Origin: an uncultured Pseudoteredinibacter sp.
Lineage (GTDB): Bacteria; Pseudomonadota; Gammaproteobacteria; Pseudomonadales; Cellvibrionaceae
Assembly: GCF_947502065.1 (NCBI RefSeq)
Contig: NZ_CANMYE010000015.1
Coordinates: 1 to 58,294 of the forward strand
DNA: 58,294 bases
Direction: 5' to 3'
A program made the position numbers and the translations under genes. Within the stretch, counting starts at the first letter, position 1, and every line of letters begins with the position of its first letter. The notes under the pieces were generated by a model that saw only the letters and a list, made by a program, of their open reading frames with translations, had not been told where the DNA came from and did not search any database. Of this stretch, positions 43,150-52,573 are shown one piece after another.

Positions 43150-44376
43150 TTAAACTCCCACCACAAAACTCGCGGTGGTCGTAGCACTACCACCAATATT
43201 TAAGGTGGCAATATTTTTTGCGCCATGCACCTGGTAAGAATCTGCTTGCTTGCTAGCTTGCTTATAAGCATCCAGCATCATGCGCACGCCGGTTGCACCG
43301 ACTGGATGCCCCAAACCAATTAAGCCCCCACTTGGATTAATTGGCAGCTTGCCACCCATTGCAATATCACCGGCCTCGATAGCCTTCCAAGATTCACCTG
43401 GCTTGGTAATTCCAAAGTGGTCGATAGCCATATATTCAGTCATCGCGAAACAATCATGAGTTTCAATGGCATCGATCTGCTCCAAGTTTACATTCGCGCG
43501 AGTAAATGCTTGTTTGATGGCTTGATTAACATGAGGAAAAACCAGATCTTGATTTTCACTGGCGAGGATTTTATCACTATAGGCTATACCTGCTGTTGTG
43601 TGCCCCCAGCCCTTAATGCGCGGAATTGCGTTAATATCCAAGCCATTTTTAGCGGCATACGCTTCGGCGAACTCTTTTGATGCTAAGAATACAACCGCAG
43701 CACCATCGGTAATTTGACCACAATCGTTACGACGAACTCGCCCACTGATCACCGGGTTCAATTCGTCATTTTCCGTAAACGCTCCCTCAGCAAATTCCCA
43801 TGCACGTGATTGAGAATTAGGGTTTAGCTTGGCATTGTCATAATTAATGCGAGCTATTTCTCCAAGGTGCTGATAATCGATGCCATAACGCTTTTCATAC
43901 TCTAAGGTAAGCTCGCTAAACATATGGGGCCACATAAAAGTAACGCCCTGCCCCTCATGCCCGGTGTATGCGGCTGAACCTAGATACTCGGCGCCTTTAT
44001 CACCTGGCACATTACGCATATATTCAACACCAACAACGCAGGCTGTTTGATAGCGGCCCGACTCGATATCGGCCATTGCGGCAAGAATCGCCATGCTACC
44101 CGAGGCACAAGCCGCCTCATGGCGTGAGATGGGAAGCCCTCTGAACTCTGGAATTTTTTGAGCTAAGACACCGCCCAACATGCCTTGACCACAAAATAGC
44201 TCGCCAACAAAATTGCCAACATGGGCGCTTTGAATGTCAGCGGCATCTATCTGGCTAGAGTTAAGGCCTTCACGCACCACCTCTTCCATCATATCGCCAA
44301 TTTCTAAGCCTTGTCTTGACCAGTTACGAGCAAAATCCGTCTGGGCGCCACCCAGTATAAACACTTCTTTTGACAT
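43150..44376 (-). CDS. Acetyl-CoA acetyltransferase-like thiolase
   Basis: A 408-residue thiolase of the SCP-x-like type. The nucleophilic Cys is in RHEAACASGSMAILAAMADI, a conserved His in ETHDCFAMTEYMAIDHFG and the second active-site segment in NPSGGLIGLGHPVGATGVRMMLDAY. It would catalyse formation or cleavage of beta-ketoacyl-CoA; chain length cannot be told. It stands alone, with no hydratase or dehydrogenase beside it. Confidence 0.9.
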   Translation of the reverse strand: MSKEVFILGGAQTDFARNWSRQGLEIGDMMEEVVREGLNSSQIDAADIQSAHVGNFVGELFCGQGMLGGVLAQKIPEFRGLPISRHEAACASGSMAILAAMADIESGRYQTACVVGVEYMRNVPGDKGAEYLGSAAYTGHEGQGVTFMWPHMFSELTLEYEKRYGIDYQHLGEIARINYDNAKLNPNSQSRAWEFAEGAFTENDELNPVISGRVRRNDCGQITDGAAVVFLASKEFAEAYAAKNGLDINAIPRIKGWGHTTAGIAYSDKILASENQDLVFPHVNQAIKQAFTRANVNLEQIDAIETHDCFAMTEYMAIDHFGITKPGESWKAIEAGDIAMGGKLPINPSGGLIGLGHPVGATGVRMMLDAYKQASKQADSYQVHGAKNIATLNIGGSATTTASFVVGV

Positions 44377-44517
44377 TATTCTTACTCATCCAGCAATGGT
44401 TTTATTAAGCTTACCACTCGTCTGTAGCTTTTACTATGAGACTTAGATTATCGGAAAGGATCATTCCTAGCAAGTTTTAACTGTACATACGTACACCATG
44501 AAACCAATAGGCGCCGT

Positions 44518-44970
44518 TTATTTTTGCACACTCAACGCATACAACAAGGCATCTTCACGTCCATGTTTACGGCAGGGATAGTAATCAGGCCGACAGCCCA
44601 GCTGGTGAAAACCTTGTTTCTCATAAAGCTTGATGGCCAAAGCGTTAGAAGCACGCACCTCTAAAAAAACATCAGCCGTTTCAGCTTTTAGATTAGAGAT
44701 AAAATGTTGCAATAACTTAAAGCCTAGACCTTTGCCTTGTTGACTGGGAGCCACTGAGATATTGAGTAATTCAGCTTCCCCGGCAACTTGCGATGCCAAG
44801 TAATAACCATAAATCTTGCCTTTTATCACAAGAGCAGCGTGTAAATGGCGAGCACAATTAAGGCGCTTAGAAAATTGATTTAATGCCCAAGGGTGGCTGT
44901 GAGCAGCTTGCTCTATTTGAATAATTTCGGCCAAATCCGTTTCTTGAATTGCACGAATCAATTCAGTCAT
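44518..44970 (-). CDS. rimI: Ribosomal-protein bS18-alanine N-acetyltransferase RimI
   Basis: Acetylates the N-terminal Ala of ribosomal protein S18. The 150-residue GNAT protein has the RimI landmarks AEIIQIEQAAHSHPWALNQF, LLNISVAPSQQGKGLGFKLLQHFI (acetyl-CoA loop QQGKGLG), DVFLEVRASNALAIKLYEKQGF and YYPCRKHGREDALLYAL. It follows a 304-residue gene in the place that holD or its counterpart takes in other gammaproteobacteria. Confidence 0.92.
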   Translation of the reverse strand: MTELIRAIQETDLAEIIQIEQAAHSHPWALNQFSKRLNCARHLHAALVIKGKIYGYYLASQVAGEAELLNISVAPSQQGKGLGFKLLQHFISNLKAETADVFLEVRASNALAIKLYEKQGFHQLGCRPDYYPCRKHGREDALLYALSVQK

Positions 44971-45080
44971 CCTTACTTAACCGCTAATGGTTTAGCAGGC
45001 TGCTGAAGAACTACCTGGGCTGCCATTGCTTTGTTAAACACACACAAAATGCTCATTTATTTTATATAAGCTCCGCTTTT

Positions 45081-45995
45081 TCATGTGTTTTGCTCTGAGC
45101 GCATCGATATGTTAGAGCGCCCGCAGCTCAAAGCCATAGCTTGCCATGCTTTGGCTTTGAGCTGCGGGCGCTCTAACATATCGGCTAAACTCGGCATAGT
45201 AATGAGCTGTGAGGCCGGGCTAACATTGGCGCCAGCTAACTGCTCAGCCTTAATAACTTGGCCAAAACCATCACCCGATTCAGCCAATATATCAGGCGGT
45301 AACAAATGAAAAGCATCCGCCCCCATCAGCCACCAATGGCTTAAGGGCTTATCAAGCAATGTATCTAAAAAGGCGCCCAACATTTCACGAGCAGCTTGCA
45401 CGCCAGTATCGGCCTGCGGCATATCAAACATAGGCCATTGTAAAACCTGCGCCTTAGGTAGGTTGCCCAGCTTAAGGCCATAAGCTTGCAACATACTCAG
45501 CAATAACTTTTCCGTTGGTAGCGCTTTTTCGCTATGGCGGCTATCCAATACAAGCAGATCATCAAAACGCCATACGCTAAGACTAAAACGTAAAGCCTCG
45601 CTGGTTTGCGTGCTTAACAGCGCTTGAGCTTTAACATCTTTTGGCTTGCCATGATCATTGTTTTTGCGGATCGCCCCCAAATCCGCCAATAACTCCGCCG
45701 CCGCGCCTTTTTCCCCAACCCCTGTAGCTGAAGCAGCATCACTTTGTAAGCTTGTGGCTGCAGACGGTACCTGAGAAGCCGCCAAATCATCTTGAGCAGG
45801 CGATGATTCAAGCGCGGTATAAGTTTCAGGTGGCATCCCCTTTTTAGCGGCTGACTCAGCCGTAAGATCACCCGCCGTGCTCAACACTGGCCATTCACAT
45901 TGCACTGGCAATGGGGCATTAGGCAGTAGACGACGCGGCATATAGCTGTCTATACCCATAGCGCTGAGATATTGATGGCGAGTAGTTTCGTACAT
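45081..45995 (-). CDS. RimI-associated hypothetical protein (HolD position)
   Basis: A 304-residue protein of unknown function. It starts MYETTRHQYLSAMGIDSYMPRRLLPNAPLPVQ, a start often seen in proteins encoded beside rimI in Pseudomonas-like genomes, where E. coli has holD (DNA polymerase III psi). Residues 40-120 are low-complexity Ala/Ser/Pro-rich. The C-terminal half is more conserved in look (LPTEKLLLSMLQAYGLKLG, KPLSHWWLMGADAFHLL). The last about 30 residues are encoded by a 32-bp inverted duplication, so the natural end was probably near ...KAKAWQAM. A HolD-like role is inference only. Confidence 0.7.
   Translation of the reverse strand: MYETTRHQYLSAMGIDSYMPRRLLPNAPLPVQCEWPVLSTAGDLTAESAAKKGMPPETYTALESSPAQDDLAASQVPSAATSLQSDAASATGVGEKGAAAELLADLGAIRKNNDHGKPKDVKAQALLSTQTSEALRFSLSVWRFDDLLVLDSRHSEKALPTEKLLLSMLQAYGLKLGNLPKAQVLQWPMFDMPQADTGVQAAREMLGAFLDTLLDKPLSHWWLMGADAFHLLPPDILAESGDGFGQVIKAEQLAGANVSPASQLITMPSLADMLERPQLKAKAWQAMALSCGRSNISMRSEQNT
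45105..45183. repeat. 32-bp perfect inverted duplication at the 3' end of a gene
   Basis: 45105-45136 and 45152-45183 are perfect reverse complements, separated by a 15-nt spacer. The right arm encodes the residues DMLERPQLKA of the gene on the minus strand; the left arm encodes the novel tail ALSCGRSNI. It looks like an inverted copy of the gene's own 3' end. No T-run follows to suggest a terminator. Confidence 0.85.
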
Positions 45996-46051
45996 AAAGA
46001 TATCGACCTGTTAGATAAGCTTATTCTAACCTGTGCCGACAAATGAAGAAA

Positions 46052-46068
46052 GGCGCCCTCAAGGCGCC
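46052..46068 (-). terminator. Terminator of the autotransporter gene
   Basis: On the minus strand GGCGCC, loop TTGAG, GGCGCC and then TTTCTTCATTT. The stem of 6 GC pairs starts 31 bp after the stop codon of the autotransporter gene. Confidence 0.65.
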
Positions 46069-46098
46069 ATTAGTGTTAACAGGCCCTAACTAAAGCGA

Positions 46099-48948
46099 TT
46101 AAAATTTAATCTCATAGCGCAAGCCGAATGACCACTCACTGGATTTTAAACGATTCGCACCTTGCAGCGATTGATAATCCACAAACCCTGAAAAACCATG
46201 GCGAAACTGCGCGGCCAAACCCAAGCCTAAAGTGATAAAACTGCTATCAGGTTTGTCAGCCCGAATAAGAAAATCGGGTGTATCCAAGCCATCAATACCA
46301 TGTACAAAGTTTGCACGAATGATCGATGTATCATTCTGAAACTCATGATAAGCCGTGGCATTAGCTCGCGCTGTTAACACCCCCCAATCTAGCAAGAAAA
46401 CTTTTGCGGCATGAAGCCCTGCACCGGCAGTAAGCACCTCGCTGTTTTGATCACCATAACGTAACTCAAGGCCGCTATTTCCTCGCTCAGCAAATGAATC
46501 GATAACACCATCGATCAGAGAAAGACTTATATTAGGGCCAAAATACCAACCGTTATGGTGATAGTCGTAGCCAGCATCCAGGGTTGCCAACCATTGCTCG
46601 CCTTGTGTATCTCCTTCTTTAAGCAACGACACCAGACCTGCAGCATCGTTGTATTGTATACGTCGAGAGATATCATAATCTGCATCTGAATACGCAACAC
46701 TGGAATCAATATAAAAGGCAGAGCCCATATTGATACTTCCATACAGCATGTAGTACATCGCCTGCGCATCCATAGCGCCGCCATTGTTTTTATAATCCAA
46801 ATCACTTTTGGAATAACCCAAAGCCAATCCCGCGATTACATCTGGTGTAAAGCGATAGTCAATGCCAGCGGTGATGCCTTGCACATCCAGTTTATAACCA
46901 CTGTTTTGCTGGCTTTCATCACGCTCACGATAGGCTATATTCCCGTTGATAAATATTCCCCATTTGGAATCTTGCAAGATAGCCTGCTCATCTTGCGCTT
47001 GGGTATCAGCACCCGCTGCACCGCCCAAGACAGCACCAGCAATACCCTCAAGCTGACCGCCACTCAGAACACTGCCATCCAACTGAAGATGCAATCCTGA
47101 TATATTAATCCCCGATGAAACGCCACTGCGAAGCTGCATCATACGAGTACGAATATTATTTTGCTGGGTGCCAGAAAAACGAGTACTGGTTGATAACATA
47201 GCCTCGGTTTCTTCACCATTGATTTGACGCAAAGCCGTACGAACATCATTGTCATCAAGGTTTGGATCGGTCAGCTGCCTACAGCGCGCCAGCAAACCGC
47301 TTTGCCCAGCACTTAAATCGGTGGACTGGCTGGATTCTTCTAATGCTGGGCACAGCGCATCTAGAGATTGTGCCACGCTCTCCGACTCATTATCCAAACC
47401 AACAATCGTATTTAATGTTTTTGTTTCACTACTGTCTGTAGACTTGACTTCAAGCAAATAAGACCCCGCAAGGGTCTCATCACCTGGCGTTTTTATCACC
47501 AAAGAAAGGCTGTACTGACCAAGTTCTAGCTCTGTTTGAAGCTCTGAACCCGTCGACAAAAGTTGATTATCTAAATACCATTCAACGCTGGCCGATGAGA
47601 CATCAACACCACTAAGCTCTGCTGCACTCGCGGTATACAGCACTTTTCCGTCACCATCAAAATCTGTGATGCTTTGATTATCAATCGTAAAACTGTCGGC
47701 ATTGTCATTATCCAAAATTGTGACAACTGCTTGTGGCGCTTGCTGCCTAAGGTTAACAAATTGAGAATCAATTAACTTTACTACAAATTGCTCATCACCT
47801 TCGGGTAAGGCGTCATCAATAATAGGGATGGCTAGCGATTTAATACTGGCATCGCCAGGTGCCCAGGTAACTCGAACATTATTTTGCGCAGTATAATCTT
47901 CTGGCGCCGTAGCTGTTGCATCCTCAGATGAGATAATAACAAACGCCTCTTCGGCAGGTGGATGACTTAATCGAAGCTGTATGTTGAGCTGCCCAGCAGA
48001 CTCGTCGACTGTCGGTGGAACAACAATATCGATATCCGGTGCACCATCATTATCTTCCACAATAAAATTTAACGCAGCAGGTACTGAGGCTATACCAACC
48101 GGATTAGAAAATACCACCCGAAATCGTTCGACGTCTTCTAGTTGTGTATCATCCACAGCGGTAAATTTTATTTCTCTAGAATTGGTATCACCCGGCCCCC
48201 AAATAAGCGTTCCGCGCAGAGAACTACTCTCTTGCTCAGAGATGATAATACTGTCTGTACTAGTAAAAAATACGGCATCTTTTTCTGTTGAGGCCGGATC
48301 TAAAATAGCCGTTTCAGGAATAATTTCATAATCTAAAGATGCCGTTTCATTTGGAGGGCTGTCTAAATAGATATTAAATCGCCCCATATTATAAAAATCC
48401 AAACCTTCAACAATACGATATACCGTTGTATTAATATTAGAACCCAAGCCTGAGGGCACTAAACGCGCATTAACCAAGGCATTAGTATTACTTTTTCCGA
48501 TTCGGAAACTGCGAGATGTTTCACAACGATATGGGCGACTAAAGCTGCAATTTTCCAATCGAGCAACGATGGTATAATCACCATCATCCAGTAAGTCTGT
48601 CTCAAATTCAAAACTGCCCGTACCATTAGTTTCACAGGCATATCGAAAGCCAGATAATTGAGTACACTGCAAACCATCGGTCACTCTCAGAAATTGAATA
48701 CCCATCCCTGGGGTACTTCCTTCCAGATTAATAATGATTTCAGTACTGCCCCCTTGACCACTAATGGCATCGCTGAATGCATTCACCCCAAATAACACAT
48801 TTGTTGGCGCCGTCATTTCATAGGGGTAAAAGATGTCAATCCCAATCTCAGCCAGACCGGCTGAGTGTGTTATTGATGAACAAACCGACATAAACAAGAA
48901 ACTTATGTAGGCCGTTAAATGAAAGGCTTGTTGTTTGATTTTTGCCAT
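46099..48948 (-). CDS. Autotransporter with Calx-beta repeats
   Basis: A 949-residue type V secreted protein. A signal peptide covers about residues 1-30 (ISFLFMSVCSSITHSAG). An N-terminal Ig-like region follows, then Calx-beta-type repeats at about 165-290 and 300-415 (ending in DDTQLEDVERFRVVFSNP and DDALPEGDEQFVVKLIDS, then VTILDNDNAD, the typical acidic calcium-binding ends). A linker has Cys residues. A C-terminal autotransporter beta-domain covers about 670-949 (DVIAGLALGYSKSDLDYKNN, final LRYEIKF). Calx-beta domains suggest calcium-dependent adhesion. It is divergent from two LuxR genes. Confidence 0.85.
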   Translation of the reverse strand: MAKIKQQAFHLTAYISFLFMSVCSSITHSAGLAEIGIDIFYPYEMTAPTNVLFGVNAFSDAISGQGGSTEIIINLEGSTPGMGIQFLRVTDGLQCTQLSGFRYACETNGTGSFEFETDLLDDGDYTIVARLENCSFSRPYRCETSRSFRIGKSNTNALVNARLVPSGLGSNINTTVYRIVEGLDFYNMGRFNIYLDSPPNETASLDYEIIPETAILDPASTEKDAVFFTSTDSIIISEQESSSLRGTLIWGPGDTNSREIKFTAVDDTQLEDVERFRVVFSNPVGIASVPAALNFIVEDNDGAPDIDIVVPPTVDESAGQLNIQLRLSHPPAEEAFVIISSEDATATAPEDYTAQNNVRVTWAPGDASIKSLAIPIIDDALPEGDEQFVVKLIDSQFVNLRQQAPQAVVTILDNDNADSFTIDNQSITDFDGDGKVLYTASAAELSGVDVSSASVEWYLDNQLLSTGSELQTELELGQYSLSLVIKTPGDETLAGSYLLEVKSTDSSETKTLNTIVGLDNESESVAQSLDALCPALEESSQSTDLSAGQSGLLARCRQLTDPNLDDNDVRTALRQINGEETEAMLSTSTRFSGTQQNNIRTRMMQLRSGVSSGINISGLHLQLDGSVLSGGQLEGIAGAVLGGAAGADTQAQDEQAILQDSKWGIFINGNIAYRERDESQQNSGYKLDVQGITAGIDYRFTPDVIAGLALGYSKSDLDYKNNGGAMDAQAMYYMLYGSINMGSAFYIDSSVAYSDADYDISRRIQYNDAAGLVSLLKEGDTQGEQWLATLDAGYDYHHNGWYFGPNISLSLIDGVIDSFAERGNSGLELRYGDQNSEVLTAGAGLHAAKVFLLDWGVLTARANATAYHEFQNDTSIIRANFVHGIDGLDTPDFLIRADKPDSSFITLGLGLAAQFRHGFSGFVDYQSLQGANRLKSSEWSFGLRYEIKF

Positions 48949-49206
48949 CCTAGCGACACCCTTACGTTATACCAAGCCCCGCAATATAACAAAGACAGAC
49001 AAGAGGAAAATCACCCAAATCCGCCCTAAAATTGGGGAAATAAAGACTTAAACGACAAATAACCAAATATAGTGATATATCGTATTTACCCCCATCGGAT
49101 ACATTATTAGAGCTAGTTAATATGATCTCGCTTTCACCATACCCAATAAGCATTAATGGCGACGCATACAGCTGAGAAACCACAGACCGGAGCTCGGGCA
49201 CATAGG
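48949..49206. promoter_or_regulatory. Divergent promoter region of autotransporter and LuxR genes
   Basis: This 258-bp AT-rich gap separates the autotransporter gene (minus) from the first LuxR gene (plus) and must hold both promoters. A small GATATATC dyad lies at 49074-49081. No convincing lux-box or sigma-70 pair was identified by eye. Confidence 0.4.
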
Positions 49207-49875
49207 ATGAATGAATTTAGCATTGTGCAATCAATTTACATCAACAGTTATGAGCCACAGCAATGGCCACAAACGCTCAATGCGCTATGTCGTTTTTTTC
49301 ATTGCTCAGATTCAACTCTAAGTGTTTTGGTAAATAATGAGACCAAACCAAGATTTTATTACTGCTCTGACACTCATAAAGACACTACAGGGGCGTTTTC
49401 AAAATGCTCAACAATACCACTGGACAAGAATAGATATATACAACTGAAGCTGATCAGATTAAAAGAAAATATTGACGCTCAATTAAGCACTAAAACAATA
49501 TTCGACAACATATGCAAACATATAAGGCGCTCATTCAAGCATTCTGAAGCAAGCTTATTTCTGTATGCCAACACCATCACCCAAGCAGCAGCACCTATTG
49601 GTAAAGATGAAAATTGCCTATATAGCCAACCAAACATCAACCATAAAGCTAACAATCAAGTTGATATGCTATGTTGCGTCTATCATCTCAAGCCATCAGA
49701 AGCTAAAATAATTTTAGAACTTTGCATAGGAAAATCTCTTAAAGAAATCAGTAGTGTTATGCACATACCCACAAACAGCCTACAAAAAACCATTAGCCAT
49801 ATAATGAGAAAAAATAATTTTAGAAACAAACAACGTTTTATATTAGATGCACTAAGACTTCTGAGAGAGGTTTAA
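49207..49875 (+). CDS. LuxR-family transcriptional regulator 1
   Basis: A 222-residue regulator (239 if the upstream ATG at 49156 is used). The C-terminal LuxR/GerE-type helix-turn-helix is VYHLKPSEAKIILELCIGKSLKEISSVMHIPTNSLQKTISHIMRKNNF. The N-terminal sensor region (MNEFSIVQSIYINSYEPQQWPQTLNAL) aligns with that of the next gene. Choosing 49207 makes the two N-termini align. The gene is AT-rich with many AAA and ATA codons, unlike its neighbours, suggesting transfer. Stop and next start are one base apart. Confidence 0.8.
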   Translation: MNEFSIVQSIYINSYEPQQWPQTLNALCRFFHCSDSTLSVLVNNETKPRFYYCSDTHKDTTGAFSKCSTIPLDKNRYIQLKLIRLKENIDAQLSTKTIFDNICKHIRRSFKHSEASLFLYANTITQAAAPIGKDENCLYSQPNINHKANNQVDMLCCVYHLKPSEAKIILELCIGKSLKEISSVMHIPTNSLQKTISHIMRKNNFRNKQRFILDALRLLREV

Positions 49876-49876
49876 T

Positions 49877-51022
49877 ATGCATAAAAATTTACACCAAGGA
49901 ATCGAATTAATATATGACAGCATTCATGACCAAACCATATGGCCAGAAGTCTTGCAACACATTGTAACCTGCAGCAAAAGCAAAGGTGGCGTCTTAATGC
50001 TGGAAGACTTTGGCGGGGGAAATATCTACAATGAAGTAAATATAGGCATAAGCGATAGCTCGATGGAAAATTATGCTTTGCATTATGCGAGTGTTGATTT
50101 TATCAATAAGAAATTAATGAACTATGATACTCATCAATTCTGGCGACTCAGCGAAATCGATACTGACAATTATTACTTAAAAAGCGAATTATATGCCGAT
50201 TTCTGTCGGCCAGAAAACATACACCATTTAGCCGGGGGATACATAAACATCAACAACACTTTAGCAACTCGATTAGGACTGCAAAGAGCTCATGGTGAAA
50301 AAGATTATAGCGACGAAGATATACACTTTATCAATCAATTAAACTCACATCTAAAAACAGCTATCACACTACAAGACAGACTGACAGGCATACACAACCA
50401 TAAAAATATAAGCATAAAAGATTTTGATAATATTCAACAAGCCATCTTTCTTGTTGATAAAAAACTGAAAATCTACTACCAAAACGAATACAGCGAAGCT
50501 TTTAGCACACACAAGGAATTTTCTGTTTTTAATGGCTCTTTGATTTTAGATCATGCCTTAGAAACGCAATTAAGACCAATTATCAACCACGCCATAGACG
50601 CCGCCCAAGGAATCAGTGGCTTCACTATGCAAAACTGCATTTATATAAAAGAAGGCAACAAAAAAAGCCATTATGATCTTTTTGAGATTTTGGTGCTGCC
50701 TTTCTCTACAAGCGATCAACAAATTACAATTCAATACCGAAAAGCCTTAGCCATCATTTTGATCAGACCTATTAGAAAAAACACGCACATAGATAGCACT
50801 GACTTTGCAAAGCTCTATAGTCTTACAAAAAAAGAAGCTTGCATACTAACGCACATCAGCAAAGCCAGAACCATCAATGAGATTTCTGAGCATGAAAAAT
50901 TAAGCCACAATACGATTAAAACCCACATCAAGGCATTGCTTAGAAAGACCGATTGTAAAAATCAAACCCAACTATTGCATAATTTATTCAAACACAGCAA
51001 CGCTCTTGATATACAAATATAG
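49877..51022 (+). CDS. LuxR-family transcriptional regulator 2
   Basis: A 381-residue protein with the N-terminal pattern LHQGIELIYDSIHDQTIWPEVLQHIV, common in stand-alone LuxR regulators, and a PAS-like middle (about 190-300). The C-terminal LuxR helix-turn-helix is YSLTKKEACILTHISKARTINEISEHEKLSHNTIKTHIKALLRKTDC. It lacks an autoinducer-synthase partner and a receiver domain. AGAGAGG lies 6 bp before the ATG, overlapping the end of the first LuxR gene, so the two are translationally coupled. AT-rich like its partner. It is convergent with leuA with a 15-bp gap. Confidence 0.82.
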   Translation: MHKNLHQGIELIYDSIHDQTIWPEVLQHIVTCSKSKGGVLMLEDFGGGNIYNEVNIGISDSSMENYALHYASVDFINKKLMNYDTHQFWRLSEIDTDNYYLKSELYADFCRPENIHHLAGGYININNTLATRLGLQRAHGEKDYSDEDIHFINQLNSHLKTAITLQDRLTGIHNHKNISIKDFDNIQQAIFLVDKKLKIYYQNEYSEAFSTHKEFSVFNGSLILDHALETQLRPIINHAIDAAQGISGFTMQNCIYIKEGNKKSHYDLFEILVLPFSTSDQQITIQYRKALAIILIRPIRKNTHIDSTDFAKLYSLTKKEACILTHISKARTINEISEHEKLSHNTIKTHIKALLRKTDCKNQTQLLHNLFKHSNALDIQI

Positions 51023-51037
51023 TGCCAGCGGCAAACC

Positions 51038-52573
51038 TCAAACCCCATACTGAGGATGAGGGCGTACCCCTGATTCCAACAGATTTAAAGCATGCAGATA
51101 GGCTTTCGCGGAAGCAGCTACCACATCGGTATCAGCGCCCACACCATTAACTAGCTGGCCATTGCGTTCAAGGCGGACAGTTACATCGCCCACGGCCTCG
51201 GTGCCTTGGGTAATCGCATTCACTGAATATAACAACAAGTCTGAGCCGCTTTGGAACTGCTTTTCAATGGCCTTAAACACCGCATCGACTGGGCCACTGC
51301 CTTCAGATTCAGTTTCGATTAACTGCTCGCCAACTCGAATCGCCAACTTAGCATGTGGAGACTGACCTGTTTTGCAGCTGACTTCCATGCTTTCAAAGCC
51401 ATAGGTTTCCTCAACCTCTTGGGCCTCACCTACCAAAGCCTGCAAATCTTCATCGAAGATCTCATGTTTCTTATCAGCTAGTTGCTTAAAAGCTTGGAAT
51501 ATCTGATTGAACTCACCATGCTCTTCGAACTGTATACCCAGCTCTTCATATCGGGCTTTCACCGCTGCACGACCTGAATGCTTACCTAGAACAAGCTTAT
51601 TGGTATTCCAACCTACATCTTCTGCTTTCATGATTTCATAGGTTTCACGATGCTTTAGCACGCCATCTTGGTGAATACCCGATTCATGGGCAAAGGCATT
51701 GGCTCCAACAATGGCTTTGTTTGGCTGAACAGGGAAGCCTGTGATACTGGAAACAAGGCGCGAAGTAGGCACGATGTGTACCGGATCGATTTCAGTATAG
51801 ACAGGCATGACATCATGGCGGGTTTGCACCGCCATCACCAATTCTTCCAATGAAGCATTACCCGCACGCTCACCCAAACCATTGATAGTACATTCCACCT
51901 GGCGCACGCCATTCATTACCGCCGATAGTGAATTAGCAACAGCCAAGCCCAAGTCGTTATGGCAGTGAGTCGAGAAGATAGCTTTATCTGCATTGGGTAC
52001 ATTTTCAATGAGACGTTTAAACATCAAGCCATACTCTGCTGGCTCACCATAGCCTACGGTATCCGGAATATTGATCGTGCCCGCACCCGCATCAATAACG
52101 GCTTCAATAATACGGCTGGCAAACTCAAACTCCGTGCGAGAGCCATCTTCCAATGAAAACTCCACATCATCGGTAAACTGTCTAGCGCGCTTAACGGCAT
52201 CAATGGCTTGAGCCAAAACCTCTTCGGGCTCCATTTGCAACTTGTACTTCATATGAATAGGAGAAGTGGCAATGAAGGTATGGATTCGGCCTGAGTTAGC
52301 ATTTTTTAGCGCCTCACCAGCACGTAAAATATCCGGCCCCATGGCGCGGGCTAAACTACATACTGTGGAATCTTTTACGGTTTCGGCGACGGCCTTCACG
52401 GCCTCGAAATCACCTGGACTGGCTATCGCAAAACCCGCCTCAATTACATCAACTCGCATCTTTTCTAGCATCTTAGCGATACGAATCTTTTCTTCTTTTG
52501 TCATGGATGCGCCAGGGCTCTGCTCCCCATCACGCAAGGTGGTATCAAAAATGACCAATTTGTCCTTAGACAT
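51038..52573 (-). CDS. leuA: 2-isopropylmalate synthase LeuA
   Basis: Condenses acetyl-CoA with 2-ketoisovalerate, the first step of leucine synthesis. The 511-residue protein has the N-terminal DRE-TIM motif IFDTTLRDGEQSPGASM. The metal-binding HCHNDLGLAVAN and GLGERAGNASLEE follow in the barrel. The C-terminal leucine-binding regulatory domain runs from about residue 385 and includes VRLERNGQLVNGVGADTDVVAASAKAYLHALNLLE. The length is that of the long form that is feedback-inhibited by leucine. Upstream there is a leucine-rich small ORF with hairpins. Confidence 0.97.
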   Translation of the reverse strand: MSKDKLVIFDTTLRDGEQSPGASMTKEEKIRIAKMLEKMRVDVIEAGFAIASPGDFEAVKAVAETVKDSTVCSLARAMGPDILRAGEALKNANSGRIHTFIATSPIHMKYKLQMEPEEVLAQAIDAVKRARQFTDDVEFSLEDGSRTEFEFASRIIEAVIDAGAGTINIPDTVGYGEPAEYGLMFKRLIENVPNADKAIFSTHCHNDLGLAVANSLSAVMNGVRQVECTINGLGERAGNASLEELVMAVQTRHDVMPVYTEIDPVHIVPTSRLVSSITGFPVQPNKAIVGANAFAHESGIHQDGVLKHRETYEIMKAEDVGWNTNKLVLGKHSGRAAVKARYEELGIQFEEHGEFNQIFQAFKQLADKKHEIFDEDLQALVGEAQEVEETYGFESMEVSCKTGQSPHAKLAIRVGEQLIETESEGSGPVDAVFKAIEKQFQSGSDLLLYSVNAITQGTEAVGDVTVRLERNGQLVNGVGADTDVVAASAKAYLHALNLLESGVRPHPQYGV

